Shown one piece after another: positions 43,219 to 51,870 of a stretch of DNA of 64,000 nt; the stretch's first letter is position 1; each line of letters begins with the position of its first letter. Under the pieces are notes generated by a model. That model was not told the DNA's origin, ran no database searches, and saw nothing but the letters and a program-made list of their open reading frames with translations. The stretch lies in assembly GCF_015624425.1 (NCBI RefSeq), contig NZ_CP049919.1, positions 930,001-994,000 on the forward strand. The letters run 5' to 3'. Made by a program: the position numbers and the translations under genes. This DNA is from Roseateles sp. DAIF2. Its GTDB lineage: Bacteria > Pseudomonadota > Gammaproteobacteria > Burkholderiales > Burkholderiaceae_C.

Positions 43219-44142
43219 CTATTTCTGAGCCGGCTCGGTGCAACTCCTGGCGCTGGCCTCGGGCAGCTGCTGCACGCGCCGGCGCACCTCCTCGGGCGAG
43301 GGCTCCTCGATGCGCGTCGCCACCATCCACTTGTGGCCGTAGGGATCGGTGATGTGGCCGGCGCGGTCGCCCCAGAACTGGTCCTGCACCGCCATGTCCA
43401 GGCTGGCGCCCGCGTGCAGCGCGCGCTGCACCGCCGCGTCCACGTCCGGCAGGTAGACCACGGCGCAGGAGCCGGAACCGCCCAGGCTCAGCGGGCTCAG
43501 CGCGCCGTACTGCGGCCGCTCCTCGCTGAGCATGAAGCGCGCCGGGCCCACGGCCAGCTCGGCATGCATCAGCAGTCCGTCCGGCGCGGCGATGCGCATG
43601 ATCTCCTCGGCGCGGAACACCGCCTTGTAGAAACCGATCGCATCGCTCGCGCCGCGCACCGTCAGGTAGGGAATCGCGCCATGGCTGGGCGGTACCGGAT
43701 CGACGCCGCCGCCCGCGGCGCGCTCGCCGGCGCGTTCGCGCAGCCGCTGCTCGCGCTCGCGTAGCTCCGGCGTCAGCGCGGCGCCGAAATCCTCGTCCTC
43801 GAACACCGGGCGGATCTCCACCTCCCAGGGAACGTCGTCCGGGTTGGGGCAGCGCTTGATCCATTCGAGCGCGTCCTGCATCGAGGGCAGGCGCCAGATC
43901 CAGTAGCCGGCGATCAGCTCCTTGGTCTCGACGAAGGGGCCGTCGGTCACCGACTGCCGGCCGCCGGGCTCGAAGCGCACCCGCAGGCCCCTGCTGCTGG
44001 GCTGCAGGCCCTCGCCGCCCAGCATCACGCCGGCGTTGACCAGCTCCTCGTTGTACTGTGCCATCTCGGTGAGCAGGCGCTCACTCGGCAGCTGTCCCGC
44101 TTCGGTCTCGGCATCGGACTTGATCATCACCATGAACTTCAT
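43219..44142 (-). CDS. Fusion of YCII (DGPF) domain and PhnB-like VOC/glyoxalase domain
   Basis: A 307-residue protein. Residues 1-118 are a YCII-related domain (MKFMVMIKSDAETEAG, then SVTDGPFVETKELIAGYWIW). After a charged linker, about 155-280 is a PhnB-type vicinal oxygen chelate domain (PYLTVRGASDAIGFYKAVFRAEE, FMLSEERPQYG, FWGDRAGHITDPYGHKWMVAT). Both domains commonly occur as separate neighbours, sometimes with ECF sigma factors, and the activity of either is unclear. No sigma factor is adjacent. The C-terminal tail is disordered. Confidence 0.85.
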   Translation of the reverse strand: MKFMVMIKSDAETEAGQLPSERLLTEMAQYNEELVNAGVMLGGEGLQPSSRGLRVRFEPGGRQSVTDGPFVETKELIAGYWIWRLPSMQDALEWIKRCPNPDDVPWEVEIRPVFEDEDFGAALTPELREREQRLRERAGERAAGGGVDPVPPSHGAIPYLTVRGASDAIGFYKAVFRAEEIMRIAAPDGLLMHAELAVGPARFMLSEERPQYGALSPLSLGGSGSCAVVYLPDVDAAVQRALHAGASLDMAVQDQFWGDRAGHITDPYGHKWMVATRIEEPSPEEVRRRVQQLPEASARSCTEPAQK

Positions 44143-44287
44143 TGCGGCTCACTCCTGGGTGTGGGTTGACGGCCCCGGCGCTCGCGGGTTCCTGAGGGCA
44201 CGACGAGCGGGGCCGCTGCTTTTCGACAGGCCCGGGCGGGCATCTGGCTTGCCGCTGCCGCTTGTCCCCGTTCAAGGAGCATTTGCC

Positions 44288-44617
44288 ATGCCTCAATCCA
44301 CCTGGAGCGCCAAGCGCGAGCGCCAGTACCAGCACATCAAGGCCGGCCTGAAACATCGCGGCAAGAAGGAGGATCTTGCCGAGGAGATCGCTGCCCGCAC
44401 CGTCAACAAGGAGCGCGCCCGCCAGGGCGAGTCGGACACCGCCAGCCGCAGTTCGCTCGAGGACATCTCCTCCGGCCGGCGCGGCGGCCTGCGCTCGCAC
44501 AGCGGTTCCGGCGGCCGCACCTATGCCCAGCTCTACAACGAGGCGCGCCAGCGCGGCATCAAGGGCCGCTTCGGCATGAGCAAGGCCGAGCTGCTGCGCG
44601 CGCTGGGCGGGCGCTAG
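44288..44617 (+). CDS. Small basic protein with SAP/Rho-N-like C-terminus ('plasmid stabilization' family)
   Basis: A 109-residue, highly basic protein. The N-terminus WSAKRERQYQHIKAGLKHRGKKEDLAEEIAARTVNKERA is typical of the family often labelled plasmid stabilization protein. The C-terminal helix-loop-helix TYAQLYNEARQRGIKGRFGMSKAELLRAL resembles the Rho N-terminal/SAP nucleic-acid-binding motif. AAGGAG lies 8 bases before the ATG. It stands alone on the chromosome, so the label should not be read as evidence of a plasmid; a nucleoid or RNA-binding role is plausible. Confidence 0.8.
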   Translation: MPQSTWSAKRERQYQHIKAGLKHRGKKEDLAEEIAARTVNKERARQGESDTASRSSLEDISSGRRGGLRSHSGSGGRTYAQLYNEARQRGIKGRFGMSKAELLRALGGR

Positions 44618-44674
44618 CCGTCTCATCCCGGGCCGCGCCCGCCGGCGCCAGCAGCTGGTCCATCGCCGCGCTCC

Positions 44675-46168
44675 TCAGCGCCGCAGCCGCCCGCGCAGGC
44701 GCCGCTCCAGCAGGCCGAACAGGCCCTCGATCAGCAGGGCCAGCGCGGCCGCGGGCAGGGCGCCGGCCAGCAGCAGCTGGTGGTCGTTCAACGCCAGGCC
44801 GGTGACGATGCGCTCGCCATAGCCGCCAGCGCCGATGAAGGCCGCGATCGTCGCGGTGCCGACCGCGATGCTGGCGGCGGTGCGCACGCCGGCCAGCAGG
44901 GTCGGCAGGGCCAGCGGCAGCTCGATCAGGCACAGGCGCTGCCAGGCGGTCAGGCCCAGCGCCTCGCCGGCCAGCTTCAGCCCGCCCGGCACCTCGGCCA
45001 GGCCCACGCAGGTGTTGCGCACGATCGGCAGCAGCGCATAGAGCGTCAGCGCCAGCAGGGCCGGCAGCGCGCCGATGCGGCCCACCAGGGTGATCAGCGC
45101 CGCCAGCAGGGCCAGCGAGGGCAGGGTCTGCAGCACGCCGCACAGGCCCAGCAGCAGGCCGCGCGGCCCGGCATGCGGCGCGACCCAGGTCGCCAGCGGC
45201 ACGCCCAGCAGCGCCGCCAGGCCCACCGAGGCCAGCACCAGGGTCAGGTGTTGCCCGGTCAGGCGCGCCAGGTCGGCGCCGAACAGCTTGGCGGCGAAGC
45301 CGCTGCGGGCCTCGCCGCCGGTCGCGTCGCCGGCCAGGAAGTCGCGCGCGATCGCGTCGAAGGCGCGGCCCTGCAGCTCGGCCTGGGCGTTCATCGCGAT
45401 CATCGCGTGCTCGTCGATGCGCCCGGCCAGGCCCTGCAGCGCGGCCCAGGCGGCCGGGTGCCGCTGCGGCACGTCGAGCCGGTACAGCAGCAGCGCGTCG
45501 TAGCGCGGGAAATAGCCCAGGTCGTCCTCCAGCACGTGCAGGCCGAGGTGGCCGATCTTGGCGTCGGTGGTGTAGATGTCGATCACGTCGACCTGGCCGC
45601 CGGCCACCGCGTCATAGGCCAGGCCATGGTCCAGCCCGGTCGGCCGCTGCGGCAGGCCGTAGCGCGCGGCCAGGCCGGCCCAGCCGTCGCCGCGGCCGAT
45701 GAACTCGTTCGAGAGCCCCAGCTTCAGCGCCGGATGGCGGGCCAGGTCCGAGAGCTTGCGGATGCCCAGGCGCTGCGCCCGCTCGGCCCGCATCGCCAGC
45801 GCATAGCCGTCGTTGAAGCCCAGCGCGATGTCGGCACCCAGGCCCAGCGGCCGCAGCTGCTCGCGCATCGCGGCCAGGCTGGAGGGGCGAGCGTTCTTCA
45901 GGATCTCGCGATCGATGGTGCCGACATATTCGGGATAGAGGTCGATGCTGCCATTTTGCAGCGCCGCGTAGACGATCGCGGTATTGCCCAGGCCGGCGCG
46001 CAGCTCGGCCGGCCCATGCGGGCGCGCCACCTGGGTCAGCAGCTCGGCCAGGATGTAGCTCTCGGTGAAGCGCTTGGAGCCGATCTTCAGCGGCTCGGCG
46101 TGGATGAGCGCTGGCAGCAGCAGGGTGAGAACGAGGAGGAGGCGAAGCAGCATGATGGGCCGCAGCAT
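44675..46168 (-). CDS. Quaternary-amine-type ABC transporter: substrate-binding protein fused to permease
   Basis: A 497-residue protein with a signal peptide (about 1-24), then an OpuAC-type periplasmic binding domain (about 25-275: IGSKRFTESYILAELLTQVA, QNGSIDLYPEYVGTI). A BPD_transp_1 permease follows (about 290-495) with five to six helices and the EAA loop GLTAWQRLCLIELPLALPTLLAGVRTA. The better known fusions of this family place the permease first; here the binding domain is first. The cognate ATPase is not encoded nearby. It is the last gene of a five-gene operon, 21 bp after the PLP enzyme gene. The ligand may be betaine, choline or another amine. Confidence 0.85.
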   Translation of the reverse strand: MLRPIMLLRLLLVLTLLLPALIHAEPLKIGSKRFTESYILAELLTQVARPHGPAELRAGLGNTAIVYAALQNGSIDLYPEYVGTIDREILKNARPSSLAAMREQLRPLGLGADIALGFNDGYALAMRAERAQRLGIRKLSDLARHPALKLGLSNEFIGRGDGWAGLAARYGLPQRPTGLDHGLAYDAVAGGQVDVIDIYTTDAKIGHLGLHVLEDDLGYFPRYDALLLYRLDVPQRHPAAWAALQGLAGRIDEHAMIAMNAQAELQGRAFDAIARDFLAGDATGGEARSGFAAKLFGADLARLTGQHLTLVLASVGLAALLGVPLATWVAPHAGPRGLLLGLCGVLQTLPSLALLAALITLVGRIGALPALLALTLYALLPIVRNTCVGLAEVPGGLKLAGEALGLTAWQRLCLIELPLALPTLLAGVRTAASIAVGTATIAAFIGAGGYGERIVTGLALNDHQLLLAGALPAAALALLIEGLFGLLERRLRGRLRR

Positions 46169-46189
46169 CGGCGATGCCGCGGCCCGCGG

Positions 46190-47461
46190 TCAAGCCGAGG
46201 CGGGCAGCACCGGCCAGCCGGCGCTGATGCGCTCGCCGTCGAATACCAGCAGCTCACCGAACTGCAGCAGCAGCGCCTCGCTCTGCTGCGGGCGCAGGAA
46301 CAGGTAGTCGTCGGGCTTGAGCTCGATGCGCGCCGAGGCCACCATCACCTGCTGGTTGCTGGAATTGCCATACAGGCCGCTGGGCGCGACGCCCGGCGGC
46401 GAGACCGGCCGGGCCAGCCAATGGCCGCCATGGATGGCCAGCGCGCGCGCCTGGTTCGGATCCCAGGCGCGGGCCAGGCGCGACAGCCAGGTGGCGCCCT
46501 CGGGCAGGCGGAACTCCGGCCAGCTCTTCAGCACCGGCGTCGCGATGAAGGCGGCCGGGCGCAGGTCGCCCAAAAGCGGCTTTTCGAAGTCCGAGGGCAG
46601 CAGCGCGGCCGAGCCGACCGAGACCTCGTTGGCCACGCCCCGGCCGTCGTGCAGGCGGAAGGTCGGCGAGCCGGCGGTGTTGAGCGTCAGCGCCTCGCGG
46701 CGCTGCGGGCCCAGCGCCGCCTCGGCCGCGGCCCAGGCGGCGCGGTAGCGGCGCAGCGCTTCGTCCCAGGCGCCCGCGCGCATGCCCAGCGCATCGGGCA
46801 GGGCGCCGACATGGGCGTCATAGCCCATGAAGCCGGACCAGCGCAGCGGTCCACTCCCGCCTTGCAGGCTCCTCAGAGCCGCGCCGAGCTGATCGATGTT
46901 CTCGAAGCCGCCGCGGTGCAGGCCGATGTCGAGCTCCAGGTTCACACGCAAGACCTGGCTCCGCTGCCGGGCCAGCTCGCGGTACTGGGCCAGGCGCTCG
47001 GGCGTGTCGACCAGCCATTCGATGCCGGCGCCGATGGCGGGCGGCAACGCCTGCAGCACCTGCGCCGCGGCGGCCACCGGCAAGGGCTTGCCGAGCAGCA
47101 CCTGGGCCTCGGGCCGGGCCGCCAGCAGCTGCTGCAGCTGGGCGGCGTTGAAGGCCATCACGCGCGGGCTGTCCCAGGCGCGCGCCAGCTCGTCCATCAG
47201 CGGCAGGCTGGGCAGGCTCTTCAGCACCGCACGCAGCGGCATGCCGGTCTTGGCGCGATGCGCGCCGATCGCGGCCAGATTGGCGCGCAGGCGCGGCAGG
47301 TCGATCACCAGGCGCGCCTGCGCGATGCCGGCCTGGCGCAGCGCGGCGCTCAGGCGCTCGAAATAGGCGTCGTGCGGCCCGCCCTGTTCGGCCGGGCGCG
47401 CCAGCCAGGCGGCCAGCGGCGCGGCGACGGCGGCGCCCAGCAGCAGGCGGCGGCTAGCCAT
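46190..47461 (-). CDS. Exported DSD1/alanine-racemase-type PLP enzyme
   Basis: A 423-residue protein with an alanine-racemase-like PLP barrel. K81 in LRAVLKSLPS is the probable PLP lysine, and NLELDIGLHRGGF and SAGSPTF-like phosphate-binding stretches (LNTAGSPTFRLHDG) follow. The C-terminal beta domain has the H and C/D metal-site region of D-threonine aldolase/D-serine dehydratase relatives (AIHGGHWLARPV). The N-terminus ASRRLLLGAAVAAPLAAWLA is a twin-arginine-like signal, so the enzyme would act in the periplasm, unusual for this fold. Its start overlaps the upstream flavoprotein gene by 8 bp. Substrate unknown; a D-hydroxy-amino acid is a guess from the family. Confidence 0.82.
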   Translation of the reverse strand: MASRRLLLGAAVAAPLAAWLARPAEQGGPHDAYFERLSAALRQAGIAQARLVIDLPRLRANLAAIGAHRAKTGMPLRAVLKSLPSLPLMDELARAWDSPRVMAFNAAQLQQLLAARPEAQVLLGKPLPVAAAAQVLQALPPAIGAGIEWLVDTPERLAQYRELARQRSQVLRVNLELDIGLHRGGFENIDQLGAALRSLQGGSGPLRWSGFMGYDAHVGALPDALGMRAGAWDEALRRYRAAWAAAEAALGPQRREALTLNTAGSPTFRLHDGRGVANEVSVGSAALLPSDFEKPLLGDLRPAAFIATPVLKSWPEFRLPEGATWLSRLARAWDPNQARALAIHGGHWLARPVSPPGVAPSGLYGNSSNQQVMVASARIELKPDDYLFLRPQQSEALLLQFGELLVFDGERISAGWPVLPASA

Positions 47462-48848
47462 GGGCGGCTCCGAACAGCGCGGCCAGATGCGGGTTCAGCA
47501 GCCGGCCCTGCGGATCGAGCCGGCAGCGCAGGCGCTGGAAATCGGCGAAGCGCGGGTACAGCGCCTGCAGCTGGGCCTGGCCCAGGTCGTGCAGCTTGCC
47601 CCAATGCGGCCGGCCGGCATGGCGGCGGAACACCGGGCCGAGCTCGCGCACCAGGTAGTCGTGCGGCTCGCCCTGCAGCGCATGGCAGGCGATCGAGCAG
47701 CTGTCGCGCTCGTGGAAGGGGCTGAGCCAGGCGGCGTCGCCCTTGACATAGCGGAACTCGATCGGGAAGAACACCTCGTTGCGGCGCTCCAGGGTCGCGA
47801 GGATCTCGCGCAGGCAGGCGATGCCGCGCTCGCGCGGCACGTGGTACTCGCTCTCGTTGAAGCGGGTCGGCCGCACGGTGCTGAGCAGGCGCCAGGACCA
47901 GTCCTGTGCGGTCTCCGGGTTCGCCATCGCGATCAGCTTGGCCGCGGTCCAGCGGCGCAACGCGGGCCAGCGGCCCAGCCAGTCGCGCAGGCGGCGCAGG
48001 TCGGCCAGCACATCCTCGTCGGCCGAGGGCGGATGCTCGGCCGGACCGGCCGGCACCTCGGCATGGGTGATCGCCGCGCTGTGGCCGGTGAAGGGCAGCA
48101 GATACATCTCGAAATGGCGGTGCGTGCGGGCCAGTTCGGGCGCGCGCTCCAGCAGGGCCTCGGTCGGCTCCAGCCAGACCCGGCGCCGCAGCATGAAGCG
48201 CGCTCGCACGCGCAGGGTGTATTCGCTGATCACGCCCAGGGCGCCCAGCGAGACCTGGGCCGCGGCGAGCAGCTCGGGGTTGCCGTCGCGGCCGGCCTCC
48301 AGCACCTCGCCGGCCGGCGTCACCAGGCGCAGGCCCTCGACCGCGGCATGCAGGGCCGGCAGCTCGGCGCCGGTGCCATGGGTGGCGGTGGCCAGCGCGC
48401 CGGCCAGGGTCTGCACATCGATGTCGGGCTGGTTCTCCAGCGCCAGGCCCTGGGCATCGAGATCGCGCGCCAGCTGGGCGATGCGGGTGCCGGCGCGCAC
48501 CCGCACCAGGCCGCGCGCCTTGTCGACCGCGACCAGGCCGGTCAGCCGGTCCAGCGCGACCAGGCTGCCCTCGGTGGGCACCAGCGGCGTGAAGGAATGG
48601 CCGGCGCCGACGCTGCGCAGCGGCCCTTCGCTGCGCGCCAGCTGGGCGGCCAGCTCGGCCTCGTCGGCCGGCAGCAGCCAGGCGCGCGGCTGGCAGTGCG
48701 CGCTGCCGGACCAGTTCTGCCAGGCGCGCGGCGTGGCGGCGGATGCCGCTCTGGGCAGCGGCGCCGTCGTCTGCGCAAGACCTGACCCCAGGCTGCTGCC
48801 CAGGCCCAGCGCTGCCGCACCCTTCAGCCAAGCGCGTCGGTCGCTCAT
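47454..48848 (-). CDS. Tat-exported FAD-dependent aldonolactone/alditol oxidase-type dehydrogenase
   Basis: A 464-residue flavoprotein of the D-arabinono-1,4-lactone oxidase family. The Tat signal SDRRAWLKGAAALGLG precedes the FAD-binding region RSVGAGHSFTPL, where H84 is the residue to which FAD is covalently attached in relatives. The PCMH core includes TLAGALATATHGTG, and the C-terminal active-site motif HWGK lies at 415-418. It probably oxidises a sugar lactone, alditol or similar polyol in the periplasm. The cytochrome c gene overlaps its start (ATGA), suggesting that electrons go to this cytochrome rather than to oxygen. ATG at 48,848 is used; the longer frame upstream is antisense-like and lacks a signal peptide. 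Confidence 0.85.
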   Translation of the reverse strand: MSDRRAWLKGAAALGLGSSLGSGLAQTTAPLPRAASAATPRAWQNWSGSAHCQPRAWLLPADEAELAAQLARSEGPLRSVGAGHSFTPLVPTEGSLVALDRLTGLVAVDKARGLVRVRAGTRIAQLARDLDAQGLALENQPDIDVQTLAGALATATHGTGAELPALHAAVEGLRLVTPAGEVLEAGRDGNPELLAAAQVSLGALGVISEYTLRVRARFMLRRRVWLEPTEALLERAPELARTHRHFEMYLLPFTGHSAAITHAEVPAGPAEHPPSADEDVLADLRRLRDWLGRWPALRRWTAAKLIAMANPETAQDWSWRLLSTVRPTRFNESEYHVPRERGIACLREILATLERRNEVFFPIEFRYVKGDAAWLSPFHERDSCSIACHALQGEPHDYLVRELGPVFRRHAGRPHWGKLHDLGQAQLQALYPRFADFQRLRCRLDPQGRLLNPHLAALFGAAHG

Positions 48849-49201
48849 GGTGTGTGATCTCCCTTGCTCATGAATTCGATCAGCGCGCGCAGGTCGGCGT
48901 CGCTGCAGTCGGCGCACAGGCCCATCGCCGGCATCGCGCCCAGGCCCTGGCGCGAGCTGGCCAGCAGCGCGTCCATGCCGCGCGCCAGGCGCGGCGCCCA
49001 GGCGGCGGCATGGCCGGTCAGCGGCGCGCCGCTTTCCGGCCGCGCATGGCACAGCAGGCAGGAGCGCTCGTAGAGCCCGGCCAGCCGCGCATCGGCGGGG
49101 CGTTGCGCCTCCAGCCGCGCGCGGTCCGGCGGGGCCTCGGCGCCGCAGGCCGCGAGCAGCAGCGCGCCCAGGCAAATGAACCAGCCACAGCGCCGCAGCA
49201 T
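48845..49201 (-). CDS. Lipoprotein c-type cytochrome
   Basis: A 118-residue protein with a lipobox LLLAAC (C19 lipidated), one haem site C48-LL-C51-H52, and the distal ligand probably M90 or M93 (GAMPAMGLC). It is a class I-like monohaem cytochrome anchored to a membrane on the periplasmic side. It overlaps the flavoprotein gene by 4 bp and the TonB receptor stop by one base (TGATG), so it is an obligate operon member and the likely electron acceptor of the flavoprotein. A second CxxC (CADC, 96-99) lacks the His and is not a haem site. Confidence 0.9.
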   Translation of the reverse strand: MLRRCGWFICLGALLLAACGAEAPPDRARLEAQRPADARLAGLYERSCLLCHARPESGAPLTGHAAAWAPRLARGMDALLASSRQGLGAMPAMGLCADCSDADLRALIEFMSKGDHTP

Positions 49202-51678
49202 CAGTAGCTGGCCCGCAGTTCCAGCGCCAGGCTGCGCGGCCGGCTCAGGGTCGCGTAGGCGCTGCCCAGCGGCGCGCCCTCGTACCAGATCTTGTTGATG
49301 TAGCGCTTGTCCTGCAGATTGGTTCCGACCAGGGCGATGCCCCAGCGCTGGTCGGCGCTGTCCCAGGCCAGGCGGCCGTCCAGGCGCTGGCGCGCGCCGC
49401 CGACGCGCAGGGTTGGCGTCTGCAGGCAGCTGCCCTGCACCTGCGATTCGGCATTGCAGCGTTGCGCGCCGGCATAGGCCGCCTGCAGGCCGGCGCTGGC
49501 CTGGCCGCCGAAGGCCGCGAAGCTCCAGTCGACGCCCAGGCTCAGGCTCAGCCTGGGCGTGCCGACCGGCTGGCCCGACAGGTCTGCGCCGCTGCTGGCG
49601 CGGCCGCGGCTGTAGGTCTGGTCGATCAGCTCCAGCGCGCCGCTGAAGCGCAGCGCACGGCTGGCCTGCCAGCGCGCCTCCAGATCCAGGCCGGTGGCGC
49701 GCTGGTCGCTGATCGTCACCTGGTAGGTCGGCAGGCCGCCGGGTGTGGCGGCCGGCACCAGCTGCAGGGTCTGCAGATTGTCGAAGCGGTAGTGGAACAG
49801 CGCGGCGCTGTAGCTCAGGCCGGCGTTCGGGAACTGGCCCTTCAGGCCCAGCTCGAGGTTGCTGACCTTCTCCGGCTCGTAGCGCGAATTGACCTGCAGG
49901 GTGTTGAAGCCGCCGGCCTGGTAGCCGCGGGTCAGCGAGCCATAGGCCATCAGGTCGCGGTCGAAGCGGTGGTCCAGCACCAGGCGCGGGCTGGCGTCGG
50001 TCCAGCTTTTCTTCACCACCAGCGGCGCGGCGCCGGCGCCCTGGGTCGCGACCAGGGCGTTGCTGCCCATCGCGCCGCGCAGCATGTTGGCCTGCTCCTG
50101 GCTGATCGCGCCCATCGCGACCAGGGCCGGGAACAGGCCGGCGGCGTCCAGCTGCGCGAGCTGGGCGTCCAGCCCCGGCGCCTCGCGCAGCGGGTTGAAC
50201 CAGCTGAAGCGCTTGTCGTCGCGGGTGATGCGCAGGCCGGTGGTCAGGCGGTTGGCCGGGCTCAGCTGCCAGATCACGTCGCCATAGAGCGCCAGCGCGC
50301 GGTTGCGCGCCTCGTTGCTCATGCGTTCCAGCCAGCCCTGGCCGCGCAGGTCCAGGCCGGGGATGCCGGCGGCCTCGATCAGGCCGTTGACCGTGCTGTA
50401 CAGCGGCAGGCCCAGCAGATTGCCGCTGAGCGTGTCCAGGCTGGTGGTGGTGGCGCCGACCAGGGCCGACTGGGTGGCGCGCTCGTCGAACAGGCTCAGG
50501 CCGGCCAGCCAGTCGGCGTTGCCGGTCTTGCCGCTCAGGCGGAACTCCTGCTGCCAGCTGCGGTTGCCCTCGACATTGGTGGTGCTGAGGTAGGTGGCGG
50601 GGTTGTTGGTGCCGTCGTTGTCCTGGCGGTTGCGCGAATCGAAGCGGCGGTAGGCGGTGGTCGAGCTGAACTCGGCCCAGGGCAGCGCATGCTCGATGCG
50701 CAGGGTCAGGCCGTCGAAGTCGCGCCGCTCCTTGGCGTCCGGCACATCGTTGAGCAGCGGCGCGCGGCGCGGGTCGACGAAGCGGGCCGGATCGGCCGGG
50801 TAGGGCAGGGGCGTGCCGGCCGGCACCGCGGGCAGCAGGCCATGCGCCGGGCGGGCGCGCTGGTCCAGCTTCTCATGCTCGTAGCTCAGCACGGCCTTGG
50901 TGTCCTCGCTGGCCTGCCAGCGCAGTGCCAGGCGCGCACCCCAGGCGTTCTCGCCACCGAAGCGCAGGCCGCTGGCGGCGTCGCGCAGATCGCCGTCGCT
51001 CTTGTGCGAGACCAGACTGGCGCGCAAGGCCAGGCTCTCGGTGAGCGGTTGGTTCAGCAGCGCCTCGACATGGCGCAGGCCGTTCTCGCCCAGGCGCGCG
51101 AGGCCGCTGCCGCTGCGGCGGAACTCCGGCTCGTTGGTGACGACCGAGATCGCGCCGCCGGCGCTGTTGCGGCCGAACAGGGTGCCCTGCGGGCCCTTCA
51201 GTACCTCGATGCGCTTCAGGTCGTTGAAGTTCAGCAGCGCGCCGCCGGTCTTGCCGGTGTAGACGCCGTCCACATAGATGCCGACCGGCGAGTCGGTGCC
51301 GATGCCGAAGTCCGCGGTGCCGATGCCGCGCAGCGACATGCGCGGCTGGGTCGGCTGATTGGCGTCGATCTCCAGGCCCGGGATATGGGCGTTGATCTCG
51401 CCGAGGTTGCTGGCGCCGAGCTTGCGCACCTGATCCGCGCCCAGCACCTGGATCGCGATCGGCACGCTCTGCAGCTGCTGGGTGCGGCCCTGGCCGGAGA
51501 CGACGACGGTCTCCAGCTGCTGGGCCGCGCTGGCGGCGGGATCCGGTGGTGGCGGCGCCGCCTGCTGGGCATTCGCGCCGGCGCCCAGCAGGCTCAGCAC
51601 GGCCAGCGTGGCGGCCGAGTGCGCGAAGCGCGTCGTGGAAGAGGAACGGGGCCAGGGCTTGCGTGGCGTCGTCGGCAT
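49201..51678 (-). CDS. TonB-dependent outer-membrane receptor
   Basis: An 825-residue receptor with signal peptide about 1-38 (ending GANA-QQ). A TonB-box-like ETVVVSG lies near residue 56. The plug domain (about 65-175) includes VPIAIQVLGADQVRKLGA and GPQGTLFGRNSAGGAISVVT, and a 22-strand-type barrel ends in the aromatic-containing LALELRASY. It imports a ligand too large or scarce for porins. It heads a five-gene operon with a cytochrome, a sugar-acid-type flavoprotein, a PLP enzyme and an inner-membrane transporter, so the ligand is probably an organic nutrient rather than iron. GGAG lies 8 bases before the ATG. Confidence 0.92.
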   Translation of the reverse strand: MPTTPRKPWPRSSSTTRFAHSAATLAVLSLLGAGANAQQAAPPPPDPAASAAQQLETVVVSGQGRTQQLQSVPIAIQVLGADQVRKLGASNLGEINAHIPGLEIDANQPTQPRMSLRGIGTADFGIGTDSPVGIYVDGVYTGKTGGALLNFNDLKRIEVLKGPQGTLFGRNSAGGAISVVTNEPEFRRSGSGLARLGENGLRHVEALLNQPLTESLALRASLVSHKSDGDLRDAASGLRFGGENAWGARLALRWQASEDTKAVLSYEHEKLDQRARPAHGLLPAVPAGTPLPYPADPARFVDPRRAPLLNDVPDAKERRDFDGLTLRIEHALPWAEFSSTTAYRRFDSRNRQDNDGTNNPATYLSTTNVEGNRSWQQEFRLSGKTGNADWLAGLSLFDERATQSALVGATTTSLDTLSGNLLGLPLYSTVNGLIEAAGIPGLDLRGQGWLERMSNEARNRALALYGDVIWQLSPANRLTTGLRITRDDKRFSWFNPLREAPGLDAQLAQLDAAGLFPALVAMGAISQEQANMLRGAMGSNALVATQGAGAAPLVVKKSWTDASPRLVLDHRFDRDLMAYGSLTRGYQAGGFNTLQVNSRYEPEKVSNLELGLKGQFPNAGLSYSAALFHYRFDNLQTLQLVPAATPGGLPTYQVTISDQRATGLDLEARWQASRALRFSGALELIDQTYSRGRASSGADLSGQPVGTPRLSLSLGVDWSFAAFGGQASAGLQAAYAGAQRCNAESQVQGSCLQTPTLRVGGARQRLDGRLAWDSADQRWGIALVGTNLQDKRYINKIWYEGAPLGSAYATLSRPRSLALELRASY

Positions 51679-51870
51679 CGTGAGGTCTCCATCCTGAGTC
51701 GTGATGTGAGGATCATTCGATCGGCCTTCGGCTGCGGCGGCACTGCTTGTCGCGCCAAATGTAGCGATGACTATATTTATTCGATCCGAGTCCCAGCCCA
51801 GGGGATTCCCGCAGCGATGCCCGCGCGCAACGGGCGGTAAGGGCCGATAAGGGGCGGCTAGACTGCGGCC

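Noticed and set aside
44288..44617. The 'plasmid stabilization'-type protein as evidence of plasmid or island DNA at 44 kb
   Set aside because: Composition and neighbours are chromosomal, and the family is widespread on chromosomes.
44780..47725. A 981-codon open frame on the plus strand opposite the ABC fusion and PLP enzyme genes
   Set aside because: It is antisense to two well-recognised genes, is Gln/Arg/Ala/Gly-rich with no domain, and arises from the G/C third-position bias of the true genes.
49462..51840. A 792-codon plus-strand frame opposite the TonB receptor
   Set aside because: Low-complexity antisense shadow of a clear TonB-dependent receptor gene.
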